Positions 9,301 to 18,074 are shown, counted from the stretch's first letter. The stretch is 64,000 nt of DNA from Oscillatoriales cyanobacterium (GCA_011390955.1 JAABRM010000038.1:1-64000), one strand, 5' to 3'. Numbers and translations: made by a program. The notes: generated by a model from the sequence alone, not told the origin.

Positions 9301-11112
9301 ATCTTCAGCAACACTTAACTCGCTGCCCCGCAATAATAAATCTGTACTTTTATGTTTTTCCTGCCATTCCAAAGCTCGTTGCGACCACTTCGTATGACTT
9401 CTCAGATGGTCTCTATCCGTGTCTAAAGTTCTGACTAACTCACTAAAATTGGCATAAAAATCGCCGCCCGGTTGATTAAAGTCAATCCACTGAACTTTTG
9501 CCAAAGCGGGAGGCAAAGTTTCTGAGTCAACGGGACGATATAATATAGTAACAAACCGCTTATTTAGCTGTTGGGCATATTCCACTTCCGCCGCACAATA
9601 GGGAGAATTAACCGAACTGGGAGAAATAATAAATAAGAAGTTATCGGAATTTTCAATACCTCGATATATTTCTTGCTGAAAATCTGTACCAGCGTCGATA
9701 CTTTCTTGGTCAAACCAGGTAGATTTTCCTTGAGATTGCAGGGCATCATTAATTTTTCTAGCTAGGTCGGAATCGGTGCGAGAATAAGAAATAAAAACTT
9801 CTAAAAAGCTAAACTGATACTGGCTGCTGACCTCAATAAATTCTCTTTGTAAAGGAATTGGCTGATATCGATCGCGGTTTTTTCCTAGTTTCAGCCATGC
9901 CTGAAAATGCTGTAAGTTATATCCCCGTAACAAAATACTAGGGTTGCGGTTTTGTTCTTGCCACTTTAAGGCTTTAGCCAGGAGAATTTTATGGTCTTGA
10001 TAATAAGCGGATTCTTCTCGGAGTTGTTTAATTAATTCATTGGTTTGTTTTTGGTAAACTTCAGAATTTTGCCAATCGGTTAACTCGATAAATTGAAGCG
10101 ATCGCAGTGCTTCAGGAATCGTTTTAACTTCCAGAGGGTGAACCATTAAACAAATAATCCGCTTTTGATAGGACAAAGCCAACTCAATTTCTGACTGACA
10201 ATATTGAGAAGCGAGAGAATCTGGAGAAATTAGATAAACTAAGTTATCTGCCCCAACAATCCCGCGCTTAATTTCTGCTTGAAAATCTGCACCAGTTTTA
10301 ATATCCCTGGTATTTTGCCAAACCGTAATTTTTTCTCGCCGCAAAGTCCGACTCAAACGTTCCATAATGTCCCGGTCTGAGTCTGCATACCCAATAAATA
10401 CTTGGGTCATCAAGTTATTCGCATTTTTGATGCTTTCACAAATATATTCGCAGTGTAAATCAGTCGGTTGACAAGGAGCAGGTTGATCCAGGAATTTTCG
10501 GCCTAACCATTGTTCGGCTGCTTGCCTTTGTTCGCCAATCAACAAATAGCGAGTTTGCTGGTGATTTTCTTGCCAATTTAGAGCATCAGCCAAAAACTTG
10601 GTATGCTTTCTAACATAATCTCTATGGGTATCAAAAACTTGAATTAAACCGCGAAAAGAATCAGCAAAACTATCAATATTTTCTCGAAAATAAACCCAGT
10701 TAATTTTGCTAATTGACTGGTGCATATTGGCAAAGCTAGAATGCAACCCTTTAGCTTGATAATCTTGCCATTCGGATTCTGTCCCCTGGGGATTTCTGCC
10801 TTGCCAAATTTCCTGGGTAATTTGCTCAACATGAAGTAAGGGAATTATCCGCTTATTGTATTTTAATGCCAAATTAATCTCTTTTTGGCAATAGGGCGAA
10901 TTCACCGCATGGGGGGAAATAATAAACAGAAAATTGTCCGCTTTGGCAATGCCATCATCGATTTCATTTTGGAAATCTACCCCCAGAGGAATATCATTTT
11001 GGTCAAACCAGATATTAAAGCCCGCTTCGGTGAGGCAGTTGTAAATTTTGATGGCAAATTCTTTGCTATCGGCGCGGCCATAGGAGATAAAGGCATGGTA
11101 CAATTCAGACAT
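6304..11112 (-). CDS. Triple-TIR / membrane / 14x WD40 / TPR-like protein
   Basis: A 1602-residue protein with three TIR modules starting near residues 5, 235 and 436. Each is followed by a helical linker (pattern HTK..ADALNWQ...LL..GE...AEQWL). A hydrophobic segment lies at about 641-663. WD40 repeats span about 736-1305; I count 14 GH...WD units, enough for two seven-bladed propellers. The last 260 residues are TPR-like helices. All three TIRs keep an (A/S).YC..E segment, where the catalytic Glu of TIR NADases lies. TIR2 has WQNT where TIR1 and TIR3 have WFDQ. TIR-WD40 proteins are known in cyanobacteria as signalling or immunity candidates; three TIRs in one chain is unusual. No NTPase domain is present. 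The ATG at 11112 begins the first TIR strand. It lies downstream of CHAT and SGNH genes on the same strand. Confidence 0.9.
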   Translation of the reverse strand: MSELYHAFISYGRADSKEFAIKIYNCLTEAGFNIWFDQNDIPLGVDFQNEIDDGIAKADNFLFIISPHAVNSPYCQKEINLALKYNKRIIPLLHVEQITQEIWQGRNPQGTESEWQDYQAKGLHSSFANMHQSISKINWVYFRENIDSFADSFRGLIQVFDTHRDYVRKHTKFLADALNWQENHQQTRYLLIGEQRQAAEQWLGRKFLDQPAPCQPTDLHCEYICESIKNANNLMTQVFIGYADSDRDIMERLSRTLRREKITVWQNTRDIKTGADFQAEIKRGIVGADNLVYLISPDSLASQYCQSEIELALSYQKRIICLMVHPLEVKTIPEALRSLQFIELTDWQNSEVYQKQTNELIKQLREESAYYQDHKILLAKALKWQEQNRNPSILLRGYNLQHFQAWLKLGKNRDRYQPIPLQREFIEVSSQYQFSFLEVFISYSRTDSDLARKINDALQSQGKSTWFDQESIDAGTDFQQEIYRGIENSDNFLFIISPSSVNSPYCAAEVEYAQQLNKRFVTILYRPVDSETLPPALAKVQWIDFNQPGGDFYANFSELVRTLDTDRDHLRSHTKWSQRALEWQEKHKSTDLLLRGSELSVAEDWLQESQQENKQPPVTDLQQEYIAKSQAAREAGIKQEKQRVLILRSLLGGVSVALVAAIALGLKANKLATEATIKADAILARNLIRANPLEALVSAIEITGRSEAKLGQVLPIAQSSLSATVHAIRERDRLKGHTANISSVAMTLDGKKIVSVSGDKTIRIWDNSGEELAVLTGHENYISSVAITPDGKKIISGSGDKTIRIWDILSGKELAVLNGHDGDISAVAITPDGQNIVSASWDKTIRIWDINSGQQLAVLKGHEDGVIAVAITPDGQNIVSASWDNTIRIWDLVYGAELQVLKGHELGVISVAITPDGQNIVSGSWDNTIRVWNIAGEPLKVLRGHQDRVWSVKITPDGQKIVSGSGDKTIKVWSLSGEQLAEYKGHESGVLSVGISPDGKTIISASDDRTIRLWDMSAQEPKILGLHELGVISVAITPDGQKIVSGSADKTIRLWDISQDKLTVFKGHESTINSVAITPDGQKIVSGSDDRTIRLWDMSGQQLAVLKGHQAGVISVAISPDGKYIVSGSSDNTIRLWDISGKELAVFGGHGGPVVSVAISPDGKQIVSGSDDGAVRLWSISGEQLAVFTGHESGVYSVAISPDGEKIVSGSLDNKIRIWNLAGQPIAILRGHENYVRFVAITPDGQNIVSASQDNTIRVWNLAGEEVGILQGHEGGVNAVAIASDGQNIISGSDDKTIRLWRGSWSGWLATGCDRLRLHPVFLETAFNRPNVEAIRLDFSQKSETENIPLAAVKTCKQQVWNNRQKADFYVQQGLLIARSTGDFELAKNRFKQAQQLDPEFYAALEVDPETQAKEIVVPMLLQEAENRAQQADLPGAIAKFKQAKNIDPDLSFEPEIKAKEIVAATWINQAAASIRQGDLELAWKHYQQARELDPELAKASVWDLNTICWYGNLQGYATQVMNACEMAVKREPNHGGVRDSRGVARVLTGNYAGAISDFEAYINWSDNEVEKNQRQGWVDALRQGKNPLTEDVIKELLLESH

Positions 11113-11220
11113 AATTTTTTCCGGTTTTTTAATAATTACTGGGAATAGATATGCTTGGGATAGAAACCTAGGAGTTTTTTAAGCAACAGGGGCGATTTTA
11201 AACGCAGAGATTATCATTAT

Positions 11221-11979
11221 TTAATCAATGGTTTTGAGTAACTCAGTAAACTCTTGATTAATTTTCTGATATGCCTGCTGATTATAGTGTAACTCATCAA
11301 TGCGATAAGACGCTGGCATCATGCCCCGGTCATCGGCCAAAGTGGAGAAACTATCAAATATAATAATCCCCTCATCCCCTAAACTGGCAATCAGGGTATT
11401 AATTTCTTGAACCGCAGGCAAAATATCATCAGACCATAAAGGTTGCCTGGTTAGAGGAATATCCCCAAAGGGAAAAATTGTACTGAGAATCACCACCGCC
11501 CCCAAGTCTTGAGATTTTTTGACTATTTCCCGAATATTTTCTCGACAATTGGCAATAATTTCCGCTTTTTTTTCGGGAAATAAGCCAATGGTCTTTAAAT
11601 CATTAATCCCTAGTTGCAGTACCACAATATCCGGTTGTAGGGGACGGATATGCTGGTCAAAGCGTCCTTTAATTTGTGTAGAAGTTTGTCCCCCAATTCC
11701 CCGATTAATAAATTCATAGTTGGGTAAGTTGGGCGCTGGCCAACTCAGGACTCTAGAGTCGCCAAAAAATACCACCCGCTTTGATAAAGTTTGCGGATTT
11801 TTGGGCGGGTTTGCCTCTGGGGGATAGGTGTTTAATTGCCAAGGATCTAAGCGAGTCTGATTCAAGTCTATATAATACTTAATTCCTCGTTTATAGAGGA
11901 TGATATTCAGACTGATGGAAATAGCTAAACTCCCTAACAGAAAAATTATCGATAAGATTAAAGGTTGAATTAATTTCAT
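11221..11979 (-). CDS. SGNH/GDSL-family hydrolase, membrane-anchored
   Basis: Predicted esterase/lipase-type SGNH hydrolase. Blocks visible in order: FFGDSRV (block I nucleophile Ser), GIGGQTSTQ (block II Gly), LQLGIND (block III, GxND) and DELHYN (block V Asp-x-x-His). An N-terminal hydrophobic segment (LILSIIFLLGSLAISISLNIIL) should anchor it with the catalytic domain outside the cytoplasm. I chose ATG 11979 (MKLIQPL). The frame extends to a TTG at 12033, but that extension is coded by a dispersed repeat. It lies between the CHAT and TIR-WD40 genes on the same strand, with gaps of about 190 and 108 bp. Substrate unknown. Confidence 0.88.
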   Translation of the reverse strand: MKLIQPLILSIIFLLGSLAISISLNIILYKRGIKYYIDLNQTRLDPWQLNTYPPEANPPKNPQTLSKRVVFFGDSRVLSWPAPNLPNYEFINRGIGGQTSTQIKGRFDQHIRPLQPDIVVLQLGINDLKTIGLFPEKKAEIIANCRENIREIVKKSQDLGAVVILSTIFPFGDIPLTRQPLWSDDILPAVQEINTLIASLGDEGIIIFDSFSTLADDRGMMPASYRIDELHYNQQAYQKINQEFTELLKTID

Positions 11980-12007
11980 ATTTTGTAATATGTTTAGTAG
12001 GGTTATA

Positions 12008-12085
12008 GCCCCTAACATTCTTCTGGTGGGCAAAAAATTTTACCCGCCCTACCATATATGATGGTGGAATTTTGCCCACCCTACA
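12008..12085. repeat. 78-bp dispersed repeat (copy A)
   Basis: An imperfect palindromic element built on GGTGGGCAAAAAATTTTACCCGCCC and CCACCATCATATATGGT. Its reverse complement is nearly the same as 18075-18153, about 6 kb away. It overlaps the upstream frame extension of the SGNH hydrolase gene. Confidence 0.85.
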
Positions 12086-12171
12086 ATATAAATATTTATG
12101 TGAAAAAAATGTGCCGCCAGGGAAAGGCGATCGCATTCGATCGCCTAAATTTATCATTTTATCCCCCGCCG

Positions 12172-14991
12172 TTAATTATTGATGGTTAATAGTTTTTGCC
12201 AATCCGCGATCGCGGACTCTGGCCACAGCCAATTTTTGGCTAAACTATCTGGTTGAAAATCACTGGCGGCTAACTTCATTACCATCTTTCTTTGCTTCAC
12301 CGCTTTACTCAATAAACCCTGTTGTTCCTCTGGCGGTAATTGGTCGCTTGACTTCATCATCATTAATGCTAAACCAGCATAAGCAGTTAAAGCATCTGGG
12401 TGATCTAGGGATTGGGTGGGTTCCAATAATGTCACCACTTTTAACCACATATCTGAGGCTAAACCTAGGTTGCCTTCCGCATAATAAGCAAAGCCTAAAG
12501 CATTAGCATAAAGGGTAGAATTGGGGTCACTTTTGGCCGCCGCTTCCCAAAATCTTCGGGCATCACTGAAGCTATAATCTTTGTTGCCCGTTTGCACGAA
12601 TTGCCAAGCTAAACGCCCCGCTAGAAAGTTAATTTCCGGGCTATTTTTTTTGCTATTTGGCACTGCTTCTAAGGTGGCTTTAGCTTGTGGCAATGCCCCG
12701 CGATCGAGTAACAAATTGACCGCAATCACTCCTTCTGGTAATTTCCCTTGGGCAAAATTTTCGATCGCGATCGCAGCCAGTTCTGGAGTGCTTGCCTTCG
12801 CCAACGGGCTAGGTTTTTCGCTGCTAGTTTCAGGGTTAGAAGTACCCTGAACTTCCGGCGACGAAGGGCTGGATAACGATGTACTGGTTTGAGGACGCGA
12901 TCGCCAAAAACCGATCGCCCCTGCTAACAGGGCGATCGCCAGAAAGCTAATTACCCCAAACCTCCACCTAAAAGCTTTGCGGCTTTTGGCTGATTTATGT
13001 AATCCATCCGCACTTAATTCCGGTGACTGAGAAGGTGGCAAATTTTTGCCACTTCTAGCTAAATTTGCCGCTGATTTTCCTGCATCGATCCTCGCTTTAG
13101 TCTGATTCAATAAATCCTTAGTTGGGCTGGGTTTTTTCGCCGGGGCAACTTCGGTTTCTGCCCCAGGAATATTCGGGAAAAATTTATCCTCTGGAGTAAA
13201 TTTCGGGGGAAATAGATCCGCCGAACTCGATGCACCACTGTTCAAACTACTAAAAATATCAGAAACTAAAGCTTTGACATCACCATCAGCTTCGTCTCCC
13301 AGTTCATCATCCAAGCATTCATCCTCATCATCATGTTCGTATCCCAATTCATCATCAAAAAATTCATCTCGATCGCGATGGGAGAATTTTTTATCCCTAA
13401 ATTCATCCTCATCCGCGAGGAATTCTTCATCCGATGGGCGGAAAAAATTATCTTCTAAATCATCTTCATAGCCGTCTTCATAGTCAGATTCATAATCCGA
13501 TTCATAGTCCGATTTATAGTCCGATTCATAGTCAGATTCATAGTCCGATTCATAGTCATCGGCTAAATCAGCTTCATCACCGGCTAAATCATCCGGTTCA
13601 GAGTGAGAATTTCTCCATAATAAAGCCGCACTATTGCCATTCAGTTTTTGGGGAATATCTCCTAACCGCGATCGCCCATTAGAGGGAGAAACCGGGGGGA
13701 TAAATACATTTTTCTTATCCTTGGTGGGTTGTGGGGTCAAATAGCCTTGATATTTCTCATGCAAATAAAGCACGGGTAAAGCCCAATATAAGCGATCGGA
13801 ACCGTAGGTAGACATCAAACCTTGTCGCGCCCGATTTAAACTCAAATCGACGGGATAACCTTGTTTTAAATTGTGATAAAATAAGCTGGTTAAAGTCAAA
13901 GCCACTCGATCGGGAATCCGTTCTGCCATAGCCAAGACCGCCGGAATGCCTCGATTTACCAGCACTTCTGCTAAATTACGCGGATTATTCTCATCGGGAA
14001 TATCAGCGGCACTGTGGGCGCCACGACAAGAATTAAACACCGCTAAGTGAATGCCATTATTAACCAATAATCCAGCTAAATCATCCCCATTTAAAACTTC
14101 ACCTAATCCAGTTTTTTGATTAACTAAATATAGTTCGCCGCCTCTAGCCCCCAGATTACTATGACCGGCATAATGTAACACATGATAAGAATTTTGTTCC
14201 AAAACTTGGGTGAGTTTTTCTCGGTCAGGATGTTCGAGAATATCTAACTCTATTTCTGGTAAAGGTGTATTGCCCCAAGCCCCATTATCTGCCGGTTTTT
14301 TCAGGTCAGCTTTGAGGGTTTCTGCTTCATATTTTAAGGCTAAATTGGCTTGATCTGTAGGCGCCGCAATCACCATTAAAACTTTCAGGGGGCGACTCGG
14401 TGGCGGGGGTAAAATTAATGATGAGAACGTAGGTTGATAGCGGGAGAAAATAATATCTTTGCCCGTGGCAATGGGGCGACTGTCTTCGTGGAGCACTTCC
14501 CAGGGCAAACGGGGCAAAATACTGTCTTTGAGTCCTAAACGCAACCGTAATACGGCCCCTTGGTTATGGGCGATCGCAATAGCAGAAGTGAGGCGATCGC
14601 GTAGATCCCCTTGAAACAGGGCTTCATACATTTCTCGACCCAGATCCACCAGAGTGCGAATTTGTGTCCGACGGGAAACCTGGGCCACATCACTTAAACT
14701 GCTAACTCCATGGGATCGCCTTTCCCGATCCTGCGGCAGAGTTTCAGAGTGCGAACCATAGAGAAAATCATCGTCCAGAGAATCCAATGAACCACATCCT
14801 TGCAGCAAACCTGTCACTGAGTCATCCATTAAACGACTAGCTTGTTCCAACCATTCATCTACAGGGAAAATCACCTGTTTTTCCGCAGGCAATACCCCTT
14901 TGGGCGACTCCTCGGTTCGCACTAGATAATGATACTTTTCCCGATTAATCGGGGTGATGGACAGATGTAACTCTTCAAATTTTTGGGTCAC
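12172..14991 (-). CDS. CHAT-domain protease-like membrane protein with TPR-like C-terminus
   Basis: A 939-residue protein. The N-terminal half is a CHAT (caspase-like) domain with the His/Cys dyad visible: HYAGHS (His277) and NSCRGAH (Cys322), both in standard context. Then come an acidic repetitive linker (about 460-560, with seven or so ESDY-type units from a 12-bp DNA repeat), a Pro/Ser-rich spacer, one membrane segment at about 677-697 (FGVISFLAIALLAGAIGFW) and a C-terminal helical TPR-like region. CHAT proteases act in caspase-like signalling; the domain is named partly after cyanobacterial HetF. The topology puts the protease and the TPR part on opposite sides of the membrane. ATG 14991 is the first good start. 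Co-oriented with the SGNH and TIR-WD40 genes. The protease target is unknown. Confidence 0.88.
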   Translation of the reverse strand: MTQKFEELHLSITPINREKYHYLVRTEESPKGVLPAEKQVIFPVDEWLEQASRLMDDSVTGLLQGCGSLDSLDDDFLYGSHSETLPQDRERRSHGVSSLSDVAQVSRRTQIRTLVDLGREMYEALFQGDLRDRLTSAIAIAHNQGAVLRLRLGLKDSILPRLPWEVLHEDSRPIATGKDIIFSRYQPTFSSLILPPPPSRPLKVLMVIAAPTDQANLALKYEAETLKADLKKPADNGAWGNTPLPEIELDILEHPDREKLTQVLEQNSYHVLHYAGHSNLGARGGELYLVNQKTGLGEVLNGDDLAGLLVNNGIHLAVFNSCRGAHSAADIPDENNPRNLAEVLVNRGIPAVLAMAERIPDRVALTLTSLFYHNLKQGYPVDLSLNRARQGLMSTYGSDRLYWALPVLYLHEKYQGYLTPQPTKDKKNVFIPPVSPSNGRSRLGDIPQKLNGNSAALLWRNSHSEPDDLAGDEADLADDYESDYESDYESDYKSDYESDYESDYEDGYEDDLEDNFFRPSDEEFLADEDEFRDKKFSHRDRDEFFDDELGYEHDDEDECLDDELGDEADGDVKALVSDIFSSLNSGASSSADLFPPKFTPEDKFFPNIPGAETEVAPAKKPSPTKDLLNQTKARIDAGKSAANLARSGKNLPPSQSPELSADGLHKSAKSRKAFRWRFGVISFLAIALLAGAIGFWRSRPQTSTSLSSPSSPEVQGTSNPETSSEKPSPLAKASTPELAAIAIENFAQGKLPEGVIAVNLLLDRGALPQAKATLEAVPNSKKNSPEINFLAGRLAWQFVQTGNKDYSFSDARRFWEAAAKSDPNSTLYANALGFAYYAEGNLGLASDMWLKVVTLLEPTQSLDHPDALTAYAGLALMMMKSSDQLPPEEQQGLLSKAVKQRKMVMKLAASDFQPDSLAKNWLWPESAIADWQKLLTINN

Positions 14992-15126
14992 AATTGTACT
15001 GCACTCCTGTTCGATTTCCAGGTGTTATTTCTCATCTTGTCCACTGTGGGCAGTAAACAAGATTAAGCATATTCTTCTTTACTCTAGTCAAAAATTCCGG
15101 AACTGACTACATTGATACCTATGGCT

Positions 15127-15291
15127 ATTTGTTAATTGTTATTCGTTATTTGTTATTTGTTATCTGTTAGGCCAACCAAACAACAAACAACAAACAACAA
15201 ACAACAAGTAACCATCAACAAACAACAAACAACAAGTAACCATCAACAACCAACAAACAACAAACAACAAACAACCATCAACCATCAGCCA
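15127..15291. repeat. TTATTTG and AACAACA short-repeat block
   Basis: TTATTTG-type units at 15127-15168 are followed by AACAACAA-type units. A roughly 30-bp sub-block ending in AAGTAACCATCAAC is repeated. The murF TGA (15278-15280 on the minus strand) is inside the array. No gene visible. Confidence 0.85.
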
Positions 15292-16657
15292 TAAACTTTT
15301 GCACCACTTGATTGAGTTGGACAGAATGGGACGCTTTAAAGAGAACGCGATCGCCGGATACCACGAAGTCTTTCAAGCGTTGAACCAGGAAGTCTAATGC
15401 ATTAGGTTGGCGGATATCTAAAATTTCCATAAAGGGTAAATCTCCAGCACCAACGGCCATAGCGTCCGCTTCTGCCAGATCCGCAAAAATAAACAAAGCA
15501 TCAACCCCTAAATCATGGGCGATCGCCCCCACTTGCTGATGAAACTCCAGCGATCGCTCTCCCAACTCCTTCATCGTTCCCAAAACCGCCACATGACGGT
15601 TGCCCGGAGTTTCCATCAGCAAATGCAAAGCAGCGGTCATCGACTCCAAACCGGCATTATAAGTTTCATCCAAAACCACGATATCGCCAGGTAACTGATA
15701 ACGCTTGGATCTGCCTTCCGGAAGATTCACCGCCAAACCCTCAGTCAGGGGGTGCCAGTCGATCTGGAGAACTTTCGCCACCCCTAAAGCCGCGAGATAA
15801 TTCAGGGCATTGTGACGACCCATGAGGGGAATGGGCAAGTCAAACCCTTCGACTTGTAAGATTTCTGAATTAATCAATTCCCCTCGCAGTTGCCCGGATT
15901 CTAACCCATAAGTCAGGGTTTTCCCTTGCCAAACCGTGGCGGCAGTTTGAATTAAGCGGGAGTTATCGTGATTGAGAATCGCTACCCCGTCGGGAGTCAT
16001 CTTTTCTAACAGTTCGCACTTAGCGGCAGCGATCGCAGAAACAGAACCGAGTAACTCAATATGGGCCGTTCCCACATTGGTAATCACCCCGATAGTTGGC
16101 TGGGCAATCTCTGTCAGTTCCGCAATTTGTCCGGCCCCACGCATCGCCATTTCAATCACCGCGTACTGATAATCGGCGGTTAAATCTAAAAGAGTTTTGG
16201 GGACACCGATTTCGTTATTATAATTTTTTTCGGTTTTCAGTACCTTACCTTGGGTGCCTAATACGGCGGCAATCAACTCCTTGGTGGTGGTTTTACCCAC
16301 GGAACCCGTCACCCCAATCACGGGAATATCAAATTGCTGGCGCCACCAACGAGCGATCGCCTGATAAGCTCTCAGAGTATCGCGCACCACCAACAGCGGC
16401 ATCGTTTGATTTGTCGCGTCATAGTCCCGATCCACAATTGCCGCGATCGCCCCGGACTGCAAAGCCGAGGACACAAACTGGTGGCCATCAAACTGAGTGC
16501 CGCGAAAGGCTAAAAACACTTCCCCTGATTGTAATATCCGGGTATCTGTGCAAATCCCGGTGGCGGGAACCAGCCTGATATCTTCCGGGACATTGACCGC
16601 AGCAGCATCCAACAGAGAAATTAATTGATCTATCGTGGCAGAAAAAGGCATGATCAT
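15278..16657 (-). CDS. murF: UDP-N-acetylmuramoyl-tripeptide--D-alanyl-D-alanine ligase
   Basis: Cytoplasmic Mur ligase that adds D-Ala-D-Ala to UDP-MurNAc-tripeptide, the last soluble step of the peptidoglycan precursor. It has the ATP-binding P-loop GVTGSVGKTTTKE (about 115-127), the Mur ligase central block (NYNNEIGVPKTLL, EMAMRGAGQI), and the C-terminal DETYNAGLESM...VLGTMKELGE. At 459 residues it has the normal length. Two ATGs are two codons apart (16657 and 16651); MPFSATIDQL from 16651 is equally plausible. The 3' end lies in the AACAACA array. It diverges from the 433-residue unknown gene across 97 bp. Confidence 0.96.
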   Translation of the reverse strand: MIMPFSATIDQLISLLDAAAVNVPEDIRLVPATGICTDTRILQSGEVFLAFRGTQFDGHQFVSSALQSGAIAAIVDRDYDATNQTMPLLVVRDTLRAYQAIARWWRQQFDIPVIGVTGSVGKTTTKELIAAVLGTQGKVLKTEKNYNNEIGVPKTLLDLTADYQYAVIEMAMRGAGQIAELTEIAQPTIGVITNVGTAHIELLGSVSAIAAAKCELLEKMTPDGVAILNHDNSRLIQTAATVWQGKTLTYGLESGQLRGELINSEILQVEGFDLPIPLMGRHNALNYLAALGVAKVLQIDWHPLTEGLAVNLPEGRSKRYQLPGDIVVLDETYNAGLESMTAALHLLMETPGNRHVAVLGTMKELGERSLEFHQQVGAIAHDLGVDALFIFADLAEADAMAVGAGDLPFMEILDIRQPNALDFLVQRLKDFVVSGDRVLFKASHSVQLNQVVQKFMADG

Positions 16658-16754
16658 CCGATGAAAAATTGGCTAAGATGATGACATTATGCCAAGGAGT
16701 TGCCCCATATAAGCAATTATGATTCACCGATGATCCCTAAAACAAAGAACCTCC

Positions 16755-18056
16755 ATGAAAAACCCTTTCGATCTCAACCCAGCAAAAACCACCCCAGAGC
16801 AACAACGGCTTTGTAATCACTTGACCACAATCGTCTACCAAGAATCCCCAGAGCAATTAATCGCTTTGATGCGGGCATTATGGATTGATGGCACCAACTA
16901 TCCCAATGAACAGGTAGAGAGCGATCGCGAGACTCTGCTGTCTTATAAAGTCGATCGAGAAGCCTTTAATTTATGTCTTTATAAATGTTGTCAAGTTTTA
17001 ATTGAAGCTTGGGAAAAAACCCCGGAAACTCAAGAGTTCATTCCTAAGTTAGTGGGTTTATTCACCAGCCCACCGAACTCCGATGCTAATGCTTACTGGC
17101 GATCGCGCACTGCCTTGCGCTTAAATGAAAGAATCCAAGCATTCCGTAAAAGCGAACAGTGCCATTCTCTGCAACATTTCTTGGGACTTTTGCAGCCCCA
17201 GGAAATTCCCGCAAATCAGATAGACACTCATCAATTGCAGTCATTACTTTATCGATATCCTTATTTATATCCTTATAGTTTACTCACGGAAGACAGTGGT
17301 GAGTTATCGGAAATATTGCGGCGAATTAAATCGAAAAAAATCAAATTCTTTGATACTAATTTATCCCAATATGTGATTGCTCAAGTGCGGCGATCGCGAC
17401 CCAACCAACCGGGCGATCGATCTACCAAAAATTCCCGGATAACCCATAGTCAAAATAATCCCACATTGCTCACGGACAAAGAACTCAATCGAGCCTTGCA
17501 AGAATATTTGGGAAAAATTGACGGAAATCCCAGTAATCGTGACTTAGCCCAAGCCTTCTTGAATTATCGATCTAACCTGAACTTTTATGGAGACTTTAAA
17601 AAAGTTTTTTATCAATATCTGACCAAAAATCTTACTTCTAGCTATTGTATCCGTCAATTCAATCCACTTTTAGAAAAATACCTAGAAACAATTTTTTCTG
17701 ACAAATTAGATGACCCAATCACTGATTTTTTAATCCTCAGAACTTGTCTAGGCACATTACAGTTTTTAGTGGTAGATATGAAGCCGCCGCACAAGCACGT
17801 CATCTTTATGAATTTAATTTCTAATCTAGGGGCAATTCGCACCATGAGTTTAGTAATGAAAATTCTGTTAATTTGTCCGAAATCTCGCTCTCAACTAGAA
17901 AAACAGCTATGGATTTTATTTAAACATTATGCCGAATCTCCTTGTTCCACTGTTAAAGGTTTAATTAAAATCTGGGAAAACTACAATGTTGCCCTGGCTG
18001 CCTATTTTGGCAAAGGGGACTTGTCTTGGTGTTTACAAATTCCTCGGACTAAGTAA
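16755..18056 (+). CDS. Conserved-looking hypothetical protein, 433 residues
   Basis: I do not recognise this family. It appears soluble, with no signal peptide or membrane segment. The N-terminal half is helical (MKNPFDLNPAKTTPEQQRL...). A basic, Ser/Asn-rich linker around 210-235 separates it from a helical, Cys-containing C-terminal half. The coding pattern is good: long frame, HIP1 sites in frame, clear ATG at 16755. The AACCTCC upstream is not a Shine-Dalgarno. Transcribed divergently from murF. It could be an RNA/DNA-binding or regulatory protein, but that is only suggested by basic patches such as RRIKSKKIKFF and RRSRPNQPG. Confidence 0.75.
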   Translation: MKNPFDLNPAKTTPEQQRLCNHLTTIVYQESPEQLIALMRALWIDGTNYPNEQVESDRETLLSYKVDREAFNLCLYKCCQVLIEAWEKTPETQEFIPKLVGLFTSPPNSDANAYWRSRTALRLNERIQAFRKSEQCHSLQHFLGLLQPQEIPANQIDTHQLQSLLYRYPYLYPYSLLTEDSGELSEILRRIKSKKIKFFDTNLSQYVIAQVRRSRPNQPGDRSTKNSRITHSQNNPTLLTDKELNRALQEYLGKIDGNPSNRDLAQAFLNYRSNLNFYGDFKKVFYQYLTKNLTSSYCIRQFNPLLEKYLETIFSDKLDDPITDFLILRTCLGTLQFLVVDMKPPHKHVIFMNLISNLGAIRTMSLVMKILLICPKSRSQLEKQLWILFKHYAESPCSTVKGLIKIWENYNVALAAYFGKGDLSWCLQIPRTK

Positions 18057-18074
18057 ACACATAAGTATTGATAT

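Noticed and set aside
13434-13682. Plus-strand frame with HSQIHSPIH repeats
   Set aside because: Antisense of the acidic repeat in the CHAT gene.
12172-14991. HetF orthologue
   Set aside because: It shares the CHAT domain, but the acidic repeat linker, single central membrane helix and C-terminal TPR order do not establish orthology.
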